From Betaproteobacteria bacterium LSUCC0117 (GTDB taxonomy: Bacteria > Pseudomonadota > Gammaproteobacteria > Burkholderiales > Burkholderiaceae_C), in the NCBI GenBank assembly GCA_030441535.1, contig JAUJFZ010000003.1:1-64000 (forward strand): 64,000 nucleotides of DNA. The letters run 5' to 3'. The stretch's first letter is position 1. Each line of letters starts with the position of its first letter. Under the pieces are notes generated by a model. The model was not told the origin of the DNA, made no database searches, and was given only the letters and a program-made list of their open reading frames with translations. The position numbers and the translations under genes were made by a program. Shown here one piece after another: positions 19,322 to 29,317 of the stretch.

Positions 19322-22177
19322 TCAACCCAGCGTGCGCGCCACTTCCTTGATCTCGAAGAACTCCAGGATATCGCCTTCAGTAATCTCGTTGTAGCCCTTG
19401 ATGTTCAAGCCGCACTCGAAGTTCTCACGAACCTCTTTCGCATCATCCTTGAAGCGCTTGAGCGATTCGAGCTCACCAGTAAAGATGACGACGTTGTCAC
19501 GCAAAACGCGCAACTTCGCTGTGCGACGCACCACACCGCTGGTAACCATACAACCCGCAATCGCGCCGATCTTACTGACACGGAACACCTGACGGATTTC
19601 TGCGTTACCAATAATTTCTTCACGCTTGTCGGGGGTCAACATACCACCGATCGCAGCCTTCACCTCATCCACGGCGTCGTAGATGATGTTGTAGTAACGC
19701 ACATCGATTTCGTTGTTCTCGGCTTGTTTACGCGCGCCAGCATCGGCACGAACGTTGAATCCAATCACAACCGATTTAGACGCAATGGCTAAGTTGATAT
19801 CGCTCTCGCTGATACCACCCACACCGGCCATGACGATCTGTACCTTTACCTCGTCGTTGGACAACTTGAGCAACGATGCCGCCAACGCCTCTTGCGAACC
19901 TTGTACGTCCGCCTTGATGATGAGTGGCAACGTCTTGACTTCGCCAGCACCGACTTGGCTGAACATGTTCTCCAGCTTGGCGGCTTGCTGTTTAGCCAAT
20001 TTGGTCGAACGGAATTTACCTTGACGATAAGTCGCAATTTCACGGGCGCGACGCTCGTCGAGCATGACCATGAAGTCATCGCCCGCTGCCGGCACGTCGG
20101 CCAAACCTTGAATCTCCACAGGAATGGAGGGGCCTGCAGACTTAACAGATTCACCGTTCTCGTCCAGCATGGCTCGAACGCGGCCATGCGAATGACCCGC
20201 CAACACCACGTCACCAGCGCGAAGCGTACCGGACTGAACCAGCACCGTCGCGACCGGACCGCGACCTTTGTCCAGACGAGCCTCAACCACCACGCCCTTA
20301 GCCATGGCGTCGACAGGGGCACGCAGTTCAAGAATCTCCGCCTGCAGCAACACCTGCTCCAGCAAGTCATCGATGCCCTGACCCGTCTTGGCAGACACCT
20401 CAATGAATGGTGAATCACCGCCGTATTCTTCAGGAACGACTTCCTCAGTGACCAACTCCCCGCGAACGCGCTCAGAGTTTGCACCGGGCTTATCAATCTT
20501 GTTGATCGCAACAACCAACGGTACACCTGCCGCCTTTGCGTGCTTAATCGCTTCCTTGGTTTGCGGCATCACCCCGTCATCCGCGGCAACCACCAAAATC
20601 ACAATGTCGGTCGCCTGCGCACCGCGCGCGCGCATCGCCGTAAAGGCCTCGTGACCGGGGGTGTCGAGGAATGAAATCATGCCGCGTGGCGTTTCCACGT
20701 GGTAAGCACCGATGTGCTGGGTGATACCACCTGCCTCGCCGCTCGCCACTTTTGAGCGACGGATGTAGTCCAACAGTGACGTCTTACCGTGGTCAACGTG
20801 ACCCATCACCGTGACCACAGGAGCGCGAGGCAGTGCCTCGCCAGTGTGTCCTGCTGACTCCTCGTCAGTAAACGCCTCTGGATCATCCAGCGCGGCTTGC
20901 ACGGCCGTATGACCCATCTCTTCCACCAAAACCATCGCTGTGTCTTGGTCAAGTGATTGGTTGATGCTGGCCATCTGACCTAATTTCATCAACTCTTTAA
21001 TGACCTCGGAGGATTTGACCGACATCTTGTGTGCCAACTCAGCCACCGTGATCGTCTCGGGCACGTGAATTTCTAGTGCCTTGAATTCTGTCGGCGCGAC
21101 GAAGGTTGACTCTTCGTTACGGCCACGCTTATCACCTCGGCGGCCACCACCTTTGGGTCCACCGCGCCAGTTGCTACCGCGACCCGCAGTCGTATCTCCA
21201 CGGGTTTTAATTTCCTTTTTCTTGGCGACGTCGTCGGTCCAAGTGGAAGACAGCTTCTCAGACTTGATCTCTTTGCGGGCACCAGGTTTGGCGGCGTCTT
21301 TGGCAATCTCTTCAGGCTTCTTAGCCACCAAAACTTTCTTCTGGGGCGTCGCCATCATCTCGCGAATCGCTGCCGCTTCGGCTTCTGCTTTTTTACGTCG
21401 AATGTCGAGGGCCTTGACACGATCCGTCTCGGCTTTCGTTACTGCGTCCGCTTTCGCTTTCACCTCGACGGCAGCCGCAGCCGCTTTGGCTGCGGCTTCC
21501 TCTGCCGGATTCGTTTCGGGCGCGGGTTCGGCTTTCGCTGCGGGCGCGCGTCGTTCATTCTTCCAGCTATTCGCAGCAGCTGCCTCAGCAATGGCCGCCG
21601 CACGAGCTGCCTCTCGGTCTAATTTGGCCTGCTCAGCGGGGGTGACACCTTCTGACTCGCTGGCCTTAGCGGCACTTGCGGCCTCTGCTGCCAACTTCGC
21701 AGCTTCAGCCGCCGCCGCGGCATCAGCAGCCGCCTGCTTGGCTTCTTGCGCCTCACGCTCGACGCGCGCTTGCGCAATCGCAGCCTCTTCTGCACGCAGG
21801 CTCTCTGCCTCAGCTTCGGCTGCAGCAACCCGACGCTCTAACTCGAGGTCGGCAGGCTTGGCCGTCACGGCCTCGTCATCACGTCGCACAAACGTGCGCT
21901 TTTTACGCACCTCTACCTGAATTGTTCGCGCTCCACCACGGGCATCCGCTTGCTTGATCTCAGATGTTGATTTCTTGACCAATGTGATCTTTTTGCGTCC
22001 GGTCGAAGCGGTACCGTGTGCCGTCTGCAGATAGGTCAGCAAAGTTTGCTTATCCGCATCAGACACGATATCGGTGGGCTTACCCTTTTTGACGCCCGCG
22101 CTCGCGAGCTGCTCAATAAGGGTTTCGGTAGGTTTGTTTAGCTCAGAGGCTAATTCTGCGACGGTGGTACTGGTCAT
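19322..22177 (-). CDS. infB: translation initiation factor IF-2
   Basis: This 951-residue protein delivers fMet-tRNA to the ribosome. An IF2_N domain lies at the start, then about 250 residues of Ala/Glu/Lys-rich low-complexity linker, then a second IF2_N-like domain. The GTPase core has G1 [17 protein letters not shown]3 DTPGHEAF and G4 NKIDKPGA. Domains II-IV end in EVARTLG. The length is typical for betaproteobacteria, which have long linkers. The linker gives long antisense frames that are not genes. Confidence 0.98.
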   Translation of the reverse strand: MTSTTVAELASELNKPTETLIEQLASAGVKKGKPTDIVSDADKQTLLTYLQTAHGTASTGRKKITLVKKSTSEIKQADARGGARTIQVEVRKKRTFVRRDDEAVTAKPADLELERRVAAAEAEAESLRAEEAAIAQARVEREAQEAKQAAADAAAAAEAAKLAAEAASAAKASESEGVTPAEQAKLDREAARAAAIAEAAAANSWKNERRAPAAKAEPAPETNPAEEAAAKAAAAAVEVKAKADAVTKAETDRVKALDIRRKKAEAEAAAIREMMATPQKKVLVAKKPEEIAKDAAKPGARKEIKSEKLSSTWTDDVAKKKEIKTRGDTTAGRGSNWRGGPKGGGRRGDKRGRNEESTFVAPTEFKALEIHVPETITVAELAHKMSVKSSEVIKELMKLGQMASINQSLDQDTAMVLVEEMGHTAVQAALDDPEAFTDEESAGHTGEALPRAPVVTVMGHVDHGKTSLLDYIRRSKVASGEAGGITQHIGAYHVETPRGMISFLDTPGHEAFTAMRARGAQATDIVILVVAADDGVMPQTKEAIKHAKAAGVPLVVAINKIDKPGANSERVRGELVTEEVVPEEYGGDSPFIEVSAKTGQGIDDLLEQVLLQAEILELRAPVDAMAKGVVVEARLDKGRGPVATVLVQSGTLRAGDVVLAGHSHGRVRAMLDENGESVKSAGPSIPVEIQGLADVPAAGDDFMVMLDERRAREIATYRQGKFRSTKLAKQQAAKLENMFSQVGAGEVKTLPLIIKADVQGSQEALAASLLKLSNDEVKVQIVMAGVGGISESDINLAIASKSVVIGFNVRADAGARKQAENNEIDVRYYNIIYDAVDEVKAAIGGMLTPDKREEIIGNAEIRQVFRVSKIGAIAGCMVTSGVVRRTAKLRVLRDNVVIFTGELESLKRFKDDAKEVRENFECGLNIKGYNEITEGDILEFFEIKEVARTLG

Positions 22178-22204
22178 AAATTTCTTTCCTGGGGGCCTCC
22201 GTGA

Positions 22205-23722
22205 TCAAGACTGCTGTTCAGCACTGCTAGCGGTGTCATCTGAGTCATCAGAGAACCAGTGCTCGCGAGCCTTCATGATCAAGGCGACGGCCTCTTCATC
22301 CGTCTGCCCCGTGATTTCAACCAATTCATCGGTTGCCAAATCGGCTAATTCGTCGCGCGTATGGATGCCGGCATCGGCCAACTTTGAGATCAACTCAACA
22401 GTCAATCCATCCAAATCGCGCAGGTCTTGCGACACATCCTCAACGCTCTCTTCGTGTGCCAACTCCATGGTCAACAAAGCGTCTTTGGCGCGGGTACGCA
22501 ACTCATTGACGGTGTCTTCGTCGAAAGACTCGATTTCCAACATTTCTTGCAACGGTACGTACGCAACCTCTTCGAGGCTGGTAAAGCCCTCTTCGATGAG
22601 GATATCGGCGATTTCCTCATCCACATCCAATTTGCTGGTGAACAGCGCGCGAACAGATTGGGCCTCTTCGGCTTGCTTTTGCGCCGACTCGTCAGCGGTC
22701 ATGATGTTGATGCGCCAGCCCGTGAGCTCTGAGGCTAAACGGACGTTTTGGCCACCACGGCCAATCGCGATCGCGAGGTTTTCCTCGTCAACCACCACAT
22801 CCATGGCGCCCCGCTCTTCGTCCACTACAATTGAACTGACGTTGGCAGGAGCCAAGGCACCAATGACGAATTGGGCAGGGTCCTCGCTCCACAAAACGAT
22901 GTCAACGCGTTCACCGGCCAACTCGTTCGTAACACCGTTCACGCGAGAGCCGCGAACACCGACGCAGGTACCGATGGGGTCAACACGTGGGTCATGTGAC
23001 AGCACAGCGATCTTGGCGCGAGAACCGGGGTCGCGCGCGCACGATTTGATCTCCAGCGTGCCTTGCTCGATTTCGGGGACTTCGTTACGGAACAACTCAA
23101 CCATGAACTCAGGCGCCGAACGAGACAGCAAAATGGGGGCTCCGCGCAAAGTCGTGTCCACCTCCATGATCATCGCGCGGACGCGATCACCAGGACGGAA
23201 GTTTTCCTTCGGGATCATTTCTGAGCGACGCAAGCGCCCCTCGACGCGGCCACTCTCGACAATGATGTCTCCTTTGTCCATACGCTTGACCGCGCCAACC
23301 AGGATTTTGTCGCCACGCGCCATGAAATCATTCAGGATGGTCTCACGCTCGGCTTCGCGAATCTTTTGCAAGATCACTTGTTTGGCCGCCATGGCACCAA
23401 TGCGGCCAAACGGCACCGATTCAATGGCTTCCTCGATGTAATCACCGACCTGAACCTCAGGATCAATCTCGACTGCGTCTGAGTAGATTTCTTCCGCATC
23501 GGGGTTTTGCAAACCCGCCTCGTCAGGCACCACCAACCAGCGACGGAAGCTTTCGGTCTCACCGGTGTCTTTGTCAATAGCGACGCGAATTTCGGCTTCC
23601 TCTGGGTAGAGTTTTTTGGTCGCCGATGCCAACGCCAACTCAACGGCGGCATAAACCACATCACGCTCAACACTTTTTTCGTGAGAGATTGCATCAACCA
23701 ACATCAACAGTTCGCGATTCAT
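22205..23722 (-). CDS. nusA: transcription termination/antitermination factor NusA
   Basis: This 505-residue RNA polymerase-binding factor has the N-terminal domain ([18 protein letters not shown]), an S1 domain around [16 protein letters not shown], and two KH domains ([17 protein letters not shown] and [16 protein letters not shown]). Two acidic helix-hairpin-helix AR2 repeats sit at the C terminus ([38 protein letters not shown]). The length is normal for proteobacteria with AR repeats. It lies 27 bases upstream of infB. Confidence 0.98.
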   Translation of the reverse strand: MNRELLMLVDAISHEKSVERDVVYAAVELALASATKKLYPEEAEIRVAIDKDTGETESFRRWLVVPDEAGLQNPDAEEIYSDAVEIDPEVQVGDYIEEAIESVPFGRIGAMAAKQVILQKIREAERETILNDFMARGDKILVGAVKRMDKGDIIVESGRVEGRLRRSEMIPKENFRPGDRVRAMIMEVDTTLRGAPILLSRSAPEFMVELFRNEVPEIEQGTLEIKSCARDPGSRAKIAVLSHDPRVDPIGTCVGVRGSRVNGVTNELAGERVDIVLWSEDPAQFVIGALAPANVSSIVVDEERGAMDVVVDEENLAIAIGRGGQNVRLASELTGWRINIMTADESAQKQAEEAQSVRALFTSKLDVDEEIADILIEEGFTSLEEVAYVPLQEMLEIESFDEDTVNELRTRAKDALLTMELAHEESVEDVSQDLRDLDGLTVELISKLADAGIHTRDELADLATDELVEITGQTDEEAVALIMKAREHWFSDDSDDTASSAEQQS

Positions 23723-23792
23723 AGCAAGTCGCTAGCCTTTCAATACACAAAACCAAAACTTAACGGTTTAAAACCACCCCGACACGCCCGCC

Positions 23793-24377
23793 TCAATTCG
23801 CCTCAGCAGTGCCTTTATTTTTGGGCTTTCGCCCTTGGAAATCAACGATTGGCGCTAAGCGCGCTTCGCGTAAATCCGCCCATTCAAACTGCAACGCCCG
23901 CATCGCTTCCGCAATGGCAGCGGCGCGCTTTTTACCAATCTTCACGCCCGGTTTTACGGGCGGGGCATCACTCCAAACAATCTGCCATTTACCGGGCTCG
24001 ACTGCCTCAAGTTCGCCTCGAAACTTCTTACGATTCGCTGAGATACCAGAATCGGTCACGCCGATCGGCTCTTTCAAAACAACATCAATCACCTCACCGG
24101 CAAAGCGCTCAAAGTCGGCATCGTGGCGGAGTAGCCGGTCAATACCAGGTGACCCCACCTCAAGACGGTGGTAATCCACGTTTTCAACTTCAAACAAAAA
24201 CTGCAGCTGTTTGGTCACAATCTCGCAGTCTTCGACCGTTACCAGTTGCTCGGGTTGTCCCGGCACATAAGGCATGTCAATGGTGATGCGCAGCAGACCA
24301 GCAGCAGAGCGCTCAATCTCCACCAGGTCATACCCCAAACCAGTCACGCTGGTTTTCACCGCATCTTGCCAAGACAT
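23793..24377 (-). CDS. rimP: ribosome maturation factor RimP
   Basis: This 194-residue protein acts in 30S subunit maturation. The N-terminal domain starts MSWQDAVKTSVTGLGYDLVEIE; the family motif VGSPGIDRLLRHDADFERF is clear, followed by the SH3-like C-terminal domain and a basic Lys-rich tail. The start at 24377 was chosen from family length, although its Shine-Dalgarno is poor. It is the first gene of the operon running to typA. A terminator hairpin lies about 130 bases upstream of this start. Confidence 0.94.
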   Translation of the reverse strand: MSWQDAVKTSVTGLGYDLVEIERSAAGLLRITIDMPYVPGQPEQLVTVEDCEIVTKQLQFLFEVENVDYHRLEVGSPGIDRLLRHDADFERFAGEVIDVVLKEPIGVTDSGISANRKKFRGELEAVEPGKWQIVWSDAPPVKPGVKIGKKRAAAIAEAMRALQFEWADLREARLAPIVDFQGRKPKNKGTAEAN

Positions 24378-24504
24378 TGCCGACACAAATCCTTTTAACT
24401 TTGACCCAAAAATGCATAACGCCCGACCACACGACGCCGCACTGCGCAACGCTACTGCGTCGCTATTGGTCAGTACAGGCACACCGCACGTGTCGAGCGA
24501 AGGC

Positions 24505-24536
24505 AAAAAAAATGGGCGGTAAAAACCCGCCCATTT
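24505..24536 (-). terminator. strong hairpin with T run upstream of rimP
   Basis: A 10-bp stem AAATGGGCGG (24510-24519) / CCGCCCATTT (24527-24536) is followed on the minus strand by eight T residues (A24505-A24512 on plus). It lies between the 36-codon ORF and rimP. It can end the transcript of the small ORF, but it also lies about 10 bases downstream of a predicted promoter, so an attenuator role is possible. Confidence 0.85.
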
Positions 24537-24551
24537 GGTCGTGAAGTCGTG

Positions 24552-24580
24552 ATTTTAACCCGAAATTCGAGCGAAATCAA
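24552..24580 (-). promoter_or_regulatory. sigma-70-like promoter facing rimP
   Basis: On the minus strand, TTGATT (24575-24580) and TAAAAT (24552-24557) are separated by 17 bases. The predicted start near 24545 would lead straight into the terminator hairpin at 24536-24505. Whether it serves rimP through readthrough, or is inactive, cannot be told from sequence. Confidence 0.45.
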
Positions 24581-24597
24581 AGAACTGGAAATGATTC

Positions 24598-24708
24598 TTA
24601 TACGGATTGTGGCACGCCCACAACCGTAACGCTCGCAGAACAGTCAACCTCTAAAACCACTTGATAACTTGCTTCGCGACAAACCCAAGCTTGCCAAAGC
24701 CCAATCAT
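24598..24708 (-). CDS. small ORF, 36 residues, strong ribosome-binding site
   Basis: This short frame encodes 36 residues starting MIGLWQAWVCREASYQ and ending GVPQSV. AAGGAG (24714-24719) lies 5 bases before the ATG, the best Shine-Dalgarno in this island. The sequence is neutral to mildly hydrophobic, with two Trp and two Cys; it has no clear membrane segment or known motif. It is divergent from the 145-residue lipoprotein gene and followed by a strong terminator. It may be a real small protein or a remnant of phage DNA. Confidence 0.42.
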   Translation of the reverse strand: MIGLWQAWVCREASYQVVLEVDCSASVTVVGVPQSV

Positions 24709-24728
24709 GTGAACTCCTTGGTATGCGG

Positions 24729-24756
24729 TTGCTGTACTGTTCTTGAGATGTATACT
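24729..24756 (+). promoter_or_regulatory. sigma-70-like promoter of the lipoprotein gene
   Basis: TTGCTG (24729-24734) and TATACT (24751-24756) are separated by 16 bases. The -10 element ends 26 bases before the ATG of the lipoprotein gene, a normal leader length. The surrounding 60 bases are more AT-rich than flanking genes. Confidence 0.6.
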
Positions 24757-24782
24757 AATTTCTACTTTTTTACGGTGGATGT

Positions 24783-25220
24783 ATGACTTCTTTCTATTCG
24801 GTGCTTCTACCCATAGTTGCTGCAGCTCTTGTTGGCTGTTCCAGCACCCCTAGAGTCAAACCGCATCTTTCCGCTGGTGACAGTCGTGATGTTGCGCAGC
24901 TAGAGTATCTTCACAAGGCCTGCAGTCATAAGGGCCTCATGTCCCTTGAAACAGCAGCTTATGGGGGCCTTATGGTGAACGGCTACATGCAAAACTACCA
25001 AGTTGATATGGAAGAATTTGCCCGAAATAGGAGAGTAGCCAGAGGTTACGAGGTGAATCAAGAAAACTGCAACACTACGTCTTTGTTGATACTCGGCATG
25101 AAAGCCATAGAGGATGCCCAGCAAAGTAAGTCTTCTGGGTCAATTTCGGAAACACCGTACATGCCGCGTACAACCACTTGCAACACGTACTTTGGACAGA
25201 CCTACTGCACGTCTTACTGA
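24783..25220 (+). CDS. hypothetical lipoprotein, 145 residues
   Basis: A hydrophobic signal peptide ends in the lipobox LVGC with Cys19, followed by SSTPRVK, so this is a lipidated envelope protein. The mature part has four further Cys, two of them in the C-terminal TTTCNTYFGQTYCTSY, suggesting disulfide bonds. I do not recognise the family. GGTGGAT lies just before the ATG. It has its own promoter and overlaps the stop of the convergent RNA polymerase fragment by 7 bases. It lies in a small island between the conserved rimP and fabI genes, so it may have been acquired. Confidence 0.75.
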   Translation: MTSFYSVLLPIVAAALVGCSSTPRVKPHLSAGDSRDVAQLEYLHKACSHKGLMSLETAAYGGLMVNGYMQNYQVDMEEFARNRRVARGYEVNQENCNTTSLLILGMKAIEDAQQSKSSGSISETPYMPRTTTCNTYFGQTYCTSY

Positions 25221-25513
25221 GCTGGCACACCTTTGATCAGCTCCCCATCGGCTAGCTCAAGCATCGCTTTTTTGAAAGCAGATCCTTGCGTGTTGATGTG
25301 ATAGCCATGTTCGTAGATGCGCCCTCGTTTGTCTACCTTGTGAGTAAGGTAGAACCTATTACCTTGAGTCGCCATAAGGGTGTAGAAGTGGTAACTTTGC
25401 TGCTTAAAGCGTGCCCAGGTGTCTTCCCTGTCTTGCGTGCCTAAGTCGAAAGTTGGCTCTTCTTCCACCGTACTCAAGAAGTCCGTATCCAGCCGCAATG
25501 CCACTTTGTTCAT
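25214..25513 (-). pseudogene. fragment of a T7-like single-subunit phage RNA polymerase
   Basis: The 99 codons from the ATG at 25513 contain FYLTHKVDKRGRIY (residues 54-67) and GYHINTQGSAFKKAMLELA (70-88). This matches the palm region around motif A of T7-like RNA polymerases, where Asp61 would equal the metal-binding Asp of motif A. Similarity seems to extend a few codons upstream of the ATG (LDTLNI), so the start lies inside the original domain. Everything after motif A, including motif B, motif C and the fingers, is missing, as is the N-terminal promoter-binding part. It cannot be an active polymerase. It is most simply a phage relic; a domesticated fragment is less likely. It overlaps the end of the convergent lipoprotein gene. 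Confidence 0.68.
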
Positions 25514-25677
25514 GATGTTCAAAGTGTCTAGGCTATAAAAATAATACAAAAAAGCTAATTTTCGCCGCTGACTTCGGTACAGCCTCACGTGAAGCCGCGC
25601 CGCGCCATGCGACAATGCCGGCATCAACCCCAACCGGGGTATCACGATCACACAGCAGCACACTGAGGGAGATTCTT

Positions 25678-26472
25678 GTGAGCGAACGTAACGGGTTTCT
25701 AAATGGAAAAAAATTACTCATCACGGGGGTTTTGTCCAACCGGTCTATCGCCTACGGTATCGCCCGGGCGTGCTACGCACAAGGCGCCGATTTAGCCTTC
25801 AGTTATGTGGGTGAGCGATTCAAAGACCGTATCACCGGCTTCGCAGCGGAATTTGGCTCCAACCTCATTTTCGATTGCGACGTCAGCAGCGATGCACAAA
25901 TCGACGCCCTTTTCGCTGACCTGGCCAAGACGTGGCCAACGTTTGACGGCTTTGTACACGCCATCGGTTTCGCACCAAGTGAAGCGATCGCGGGTGACTT
26001 CCTTGACGGTATCAGCCGCGAGGGTTTCCGTATCGCGCATGACATCAGCGCCTACAGCTTCCCCGCCATGGCTAAGGCTGCACGACCGTACCTGAACCAA
26101 AAGGCTGCGTTGCTGACACTTTCATACTTAGGCGCTGAACGCGCACTCCCCAACTACAACACGATGGGGCTCGCAAAGGCGTCACTTGAGGCCTCGGTAC
26201 GCTACACCGCCGAGAGCTTGGGCCCCAAGGGGATTCGCGTCAACGGTATCAGCGCAGGCCCCATCAAAACCTTGGCAGCAAGCGGTATTAAGGGCTTTGG
26301 CAAAATTTTGGGTCAGGTCGCTGAGACAGCACCCCTCCGGCGCAACGTAACGATCGATGACGTCGGCAACGTCGCGGCCTTCCTAATGAGTGATCTCGCC
26401 AACGGCGTGACGGCGGAAATCACGTATGTTGATGCGGGCTTCAGCAACGTGGTCGGTGGCATGGCCGAGTAA
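25678..26472 (+). CDS. fabI: enoyl-[acyl-carrier-protein] reductase (NADH)
   Basis: This 264-residue enzyme performs the last reduction of the fatty acid elongation cycle. The N-terminal FabI pattern [20 protein letters not shown] is present, and the active-site Y-x6-K appears in [12 protein letters not shown]. The start is GTG at 25678, with GGGAG 9 bases upstream; in-frame readings further upstream lack such a site. It is followed after 15 bases by a MAPEG gene in the same direction. Confidence 0.96.
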   Translation: MSERNGFLNGKKLLITGVLSNRSIAYGIARACYAQGADLAFSYVGERFKDRITGFAAEFGSNLIFDCDVSSDAQIDALFADLAKTWPTFDGFVHAIGFAPSEAIAGDFLDGISREGFRIAHDISAYSFPAMAKAARPYLNQKAALLTLSYLGAERALPNYNTMGLAKASLEASVRYTAESLGPKGIRVNGISAGPIKTLAASGIKGFGKILGQVAETAPLRRNVTIDDVGNVAAFLMSDLANGVTAEITYVDAGFSNVVGGMAE

Positions 26473-26487
26473 CGAAAGGACTTCAAA

Positions 26488-26886
26488 ATGACCCTCGCTT
26501 ATTGGTGCGTCCTGATGGCCGCCCTCCTACCATATTTGTTCACAGGTCTGGCCAAGTTTGGCCCCAAGGATCCAGCAGATCAACCCGCACCCAAATACGA
26601 CAACCACGCACCGCGCGCGCACCTCGCACAATTAACCGGTCGGCGTTTACGCGCGCATTGGGCTCAACTCAACAGCTTTGAGGCGTTCCCATTTTTTGCG
26701 GCGGCCGTGATCATTGCGCATCAAATGCAAGCCGATCAATCGATCGTTGACACGCTGGCTGCTGCCTTCATTCTGTTTCGCGTCGCTTACGGCCTGGCCT
26801 ATGTAAGCGACAAACCCAGCCAACGATCGCTCATGTGGCTGGGTGGCATCCTGTGCTGCGTGGGTTTGTTCGTTGCCAGCGCCTAG
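26488..26886 (+). CDS. MAPEG family membrane protein
   Basis: This 132-residue protein has about four membrane segments (around 4-20, 64-82, 85-103 and 115-131). The family pattern R-A-H-x-A-Q-L-N-S-F-E-A-F-P-F-F-A-A-A is clearly seen in the middle. MAPEG proteins include glutathione-dependent membrane enzymes, but many bacterial members have no known function. AAAGGA precedes the ATG. It follows fabI closely and ends overlapping the convergent decarboxylase gene by 4 bases. Confidence 0.86.
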   Translation: MTLAYWCVLMAALLPYLFTGLAKFGPKDPADQPAPKYDNHAPRAHLAQLTGRRLRAHWAQLNSFEAFPFFAAAVIIAHQMQADQSIVDTLAAAFILFRVAYGLAYVSDKPSQRSLMWLGGILCCVGLFVASA

Positions 26887-29165
26887 GCGTCAGTCTTGAC
26901 ACAATCGGCGTAATAGCGTTTCACGCCATCGACATCCTCGACTTCGACTAAACCGTGGATGTCGGTCTCAAATCCAGGGCACTGGGTATTGAAGTCGCGT
27001 GAGAACTTGAGATAGTCCACGATACGCTGGTTGAATACCTCGCCTGGCACCAGCAATGGGATTCCGGGCGGATAGGGCGTGATCAGGCTCGTGGTCACGC
27101 GCCCCAAGAGATCATCAATCGCCACACGCTCAGTTGTCCGGCGCGCGATGCTGGCAAACGCATCGCCGGGTGTCATCGCTGGGGTGTGATCACTTAAGTA
27201 CATCTCAGTCGTGAGTCGCGCCACATCATGCTTCGCGTACAAGGCATGTATGTGCTGGCACAAGTCACGCAAACCCATGCGCTCGTACCGCTTATGTGAT
27301 TGGCAGAACTCAGGCAATATGCGCCACATCGGCTGATTCCGATCGTAGTCATCCTTGAATTGCTGGAGCGCTGTCAGCAGTGTGTTCCAGCGGCCTTTTG
27401 TGATGCCAATCGTGAACATCACAAAGAAACTGTACAAGCCTGTCTTCTCAACGACCACCCCGTGCTCAGCCAAAAATTTGGTCACGATAGAGGCGGGTAT
27501 GCCTTTGTCAGCAAAGGTGCCGTCCAAATCTAAACCGGGCGTGACAATGGTCGCCTTGATGGGGTCCAACATGTTGAAGCCATCGGCCAAGTCGCCAAAG
27601 CCATGCCATTGCTCAGCTTTCTCACTGCGGTTACCCTTCAGCTCCCACTCTTCCCGGCGGCCGATACCCTCCTCATCACTCAGGTCCTGAGGGCCCCAAA
27701 CTTTGAACCACCAGTCCTTGTCGCCGTAGTCTTTTTCGACTTTACGCATGGCACGGCGGAAATCGATGCACTCCAAAATGCTCTCTTCCACCAGCGCGGT
27801 TCCGCCAGGTGGCTCCATCATGGCTGCGGCCACATCGCAGCTGGCGATGATCGCGTATTGCGGCGATGTGGATGTGTGCATCAAATAGGCTTCGTTGAAC
27901 AGGTGTGTATCCAGCTTCACACTCTTTGAGTCTTGCACCAACACATGGCTCGCTTGGCTGATACCCGCCAACAATTTGTGGATCGACTGCGTGGCATAAA
28001 CCACCGCGTGCTCTGGCCGCTCACGGTGTTTGCCCATAGCGTGGAACGTGCCGTAGAAAGGATGGAACGCCGCGTGGGGTAACCAAGCCTCGTCAAAATG
28101 AAGATTGGTCACGTAACCATCTAGCATGCCTTTGATGGTCTCAGTGTTGTACAGGACGCCGTCGTACGTGCTTTGCGTCAAAGTCATGACGCGTGGGGTG
28201 ACCGTGTCCGCATCCACATGCGCCAGCAGCGGGTTATTTCGAATCTTCTCCTTGATGGTTTCCGGCTCGAATTCACTTTTGGCAATGGGACCAATGATGC
28301 CAAAGTGGTTCCGCGTCGGCTTCAAAAAGACAGGTACGGCACCCGTCATGATGATGGCGTGCAAAATTGACTTGTGGCAGTTGCGATCAACGACCACCAC
28401 GTCACCCGGTGCAACCGTGTGATGCCACACCATCTTGTTACTGGTACTGGTGCCGTTGGTCACAAAGTAACAATAATCAGCGTTGAAGATTCGCGCGGCA
28501 TTGCGCTCGCTCTCAGCGATCGGTCCCGTGTGGTCCAGCAATTGGCCCAATTCCTCAACCGCGTTACAGACGTCGGCACGCAGCATGTTCTCGCCAAAGA
28601 ACTGGTGGAACATTTGCCCCACGGGCGACTTTAAAAATGCCACACCACCGGAGTGACCGGGGCAATGCCAAGAATAGGAGCCGTCCTCCGCGTAATCCAA
28701 CAAAGCCTTGAAAAACGGGGGCTGGATGCCTTCGAGGTAACTCTTGGCCTCTCTGATGATGTGGCGTGCGACAAACTCGGGCGTGTCTTCAAACATGTGA
28801 ATGAAACCATGCAACTCACGCAGCACATCATTGGGCATGTGGCGCGAGGTTTTCGTTTCACCATGTACGTAAATTGGAACGTCAGCATTTTTGCGGCGAA
28901 CCTCTTCAATGAAAGTTCGGAGACGCTCAACCGCGGGGTCAATGTCGGGTCCTTGCGTCACCTCTTCATCATCGATCGACAAAATGAATGCGCTGGCACG
29001 GCTTTGTTGTTGCGCAAACTGACTCAAGTCGCCATAACTCGTCACCCCCAAAACCTCAAAACCTTCAGAAACGATCGCATCAGCGAGCGCCCGAATGCCC
29101 AGACCTGAGGTGTTCTCAGAACGGAAGTCTTCATCGATGATCACGATGGGGAAACGAAATTTCAT
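26883..29165 (-). CDS. Orn/Lys/Arg decarboxylase, probably lysine decarboxylase type
   Basis: This 760-residue PLP enzyme is of the large fold-type I decarboxylase family (LdcC/CadA, AdiA, SpeC). It has an N-terminal response-regulator-like wing domain, a PLP domain with SIHKLLAG holding the Schiff-base Lys, and a C-terminal domain. Motifs SWHCPGHSGGVAFLKSP and NGTSTSNKMVWHH are typical. It releases CO2 from a basic amino acid to form cadaverine, agmatine or putrescine. Substrate choice is unresolved by eye. It is a single gene, divergent from nfeD; no antiporter gene is adjacent. Confidence 0.9.
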   Translation of the reverse strand: MKFRFPIVIIDEDFRSENTSGLGIRALADAIVSEGFEVLGVTSYGDLSQFAQQQSRASAFILSIDDEEVTQGPDIDPAVERLRTFIEEVRRKNADVPIYVHGETKTSRHMPNDVLRELHGFIHMFEDTPEFVARHIIREAKSYLEGIQPPFFKALLDYAEDGSYSWHCPGHSGGVAFLKSPVGQMFHQFFGENMLRADVCNAVEELGQLLDHTGPIAESERNAARIFNADYCYFVTNGTSTSNKMVWHHTVAPGDVVVVDRNCHKSILHAIIMTGAVPVFLKPTRNHFGIIGPIAKSEFEPETIKEKIRNNPLLAHVDADTVTPRVMTLTQSTYDGVLYNTETIKGMLDGYVTNLHFDEAWLPHAAFHPFYGTFHAMGKHRERPEHAVVYATQSIHKLLAGISQASHVLVQDSKSVKLDTHLFNEAYLMHTSTSPQYAIIASCDVAAAMMEPPGGTALVEESILECIDFRRAMRKVEKDYGDKDWWFKVWGPQDLSDEEGIGRREEWELKGNRSEKAEQWHGFGDLADGFNMLDPIKATIVTPGLDLDGTFADKGIPASIVTKFLAEHGVVVEKTGLYSFFVMFTIGITKGRWNTLLTALQQFKDDYDRNQPMWRILPEFCQSHKRYERMGLRDLCQHIHALYAKHDVARLTTEMYLSDHTPAMTPGDAFASIARRTTERVAIDDLLGRVTTSLITPYPPGIPLLVPGEVFNQRIVDYLKFSRDFNTQCPGFETDIHGLVEVEDVDGVKRYYADCVKTDA

Positions 29166-29317
29166 AGTGTTAGGGTCTCTCTTTGCGGGGAAACGCTGAG
29201 TTTAAAGTCCCCACGCTTCAATTACGACAAGTACCCCCCCAGCGCCGGCCATTTGAAGCAGAATGTGGTGCTACATCAACACTTCGAGGTCCCCCTCGTT
29301 GGCTTCAAAGGACCCTT

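Noticed and set aside
21081..21920. 279-codon plus-strand open frame
   Set aside because: It is antisense to the Ala-rich linker of infB, giving low-complexity Ala/Ser/Arg sequence; no ribosome-binding site.
22074..23441. 455-codon plus-strand open frame
   Set aside because: It lies antisense to nusA and the infB start. Its Ser/Thr-rich composition is that of a reverse reading of a GC-rich gene, and it has no family motif.
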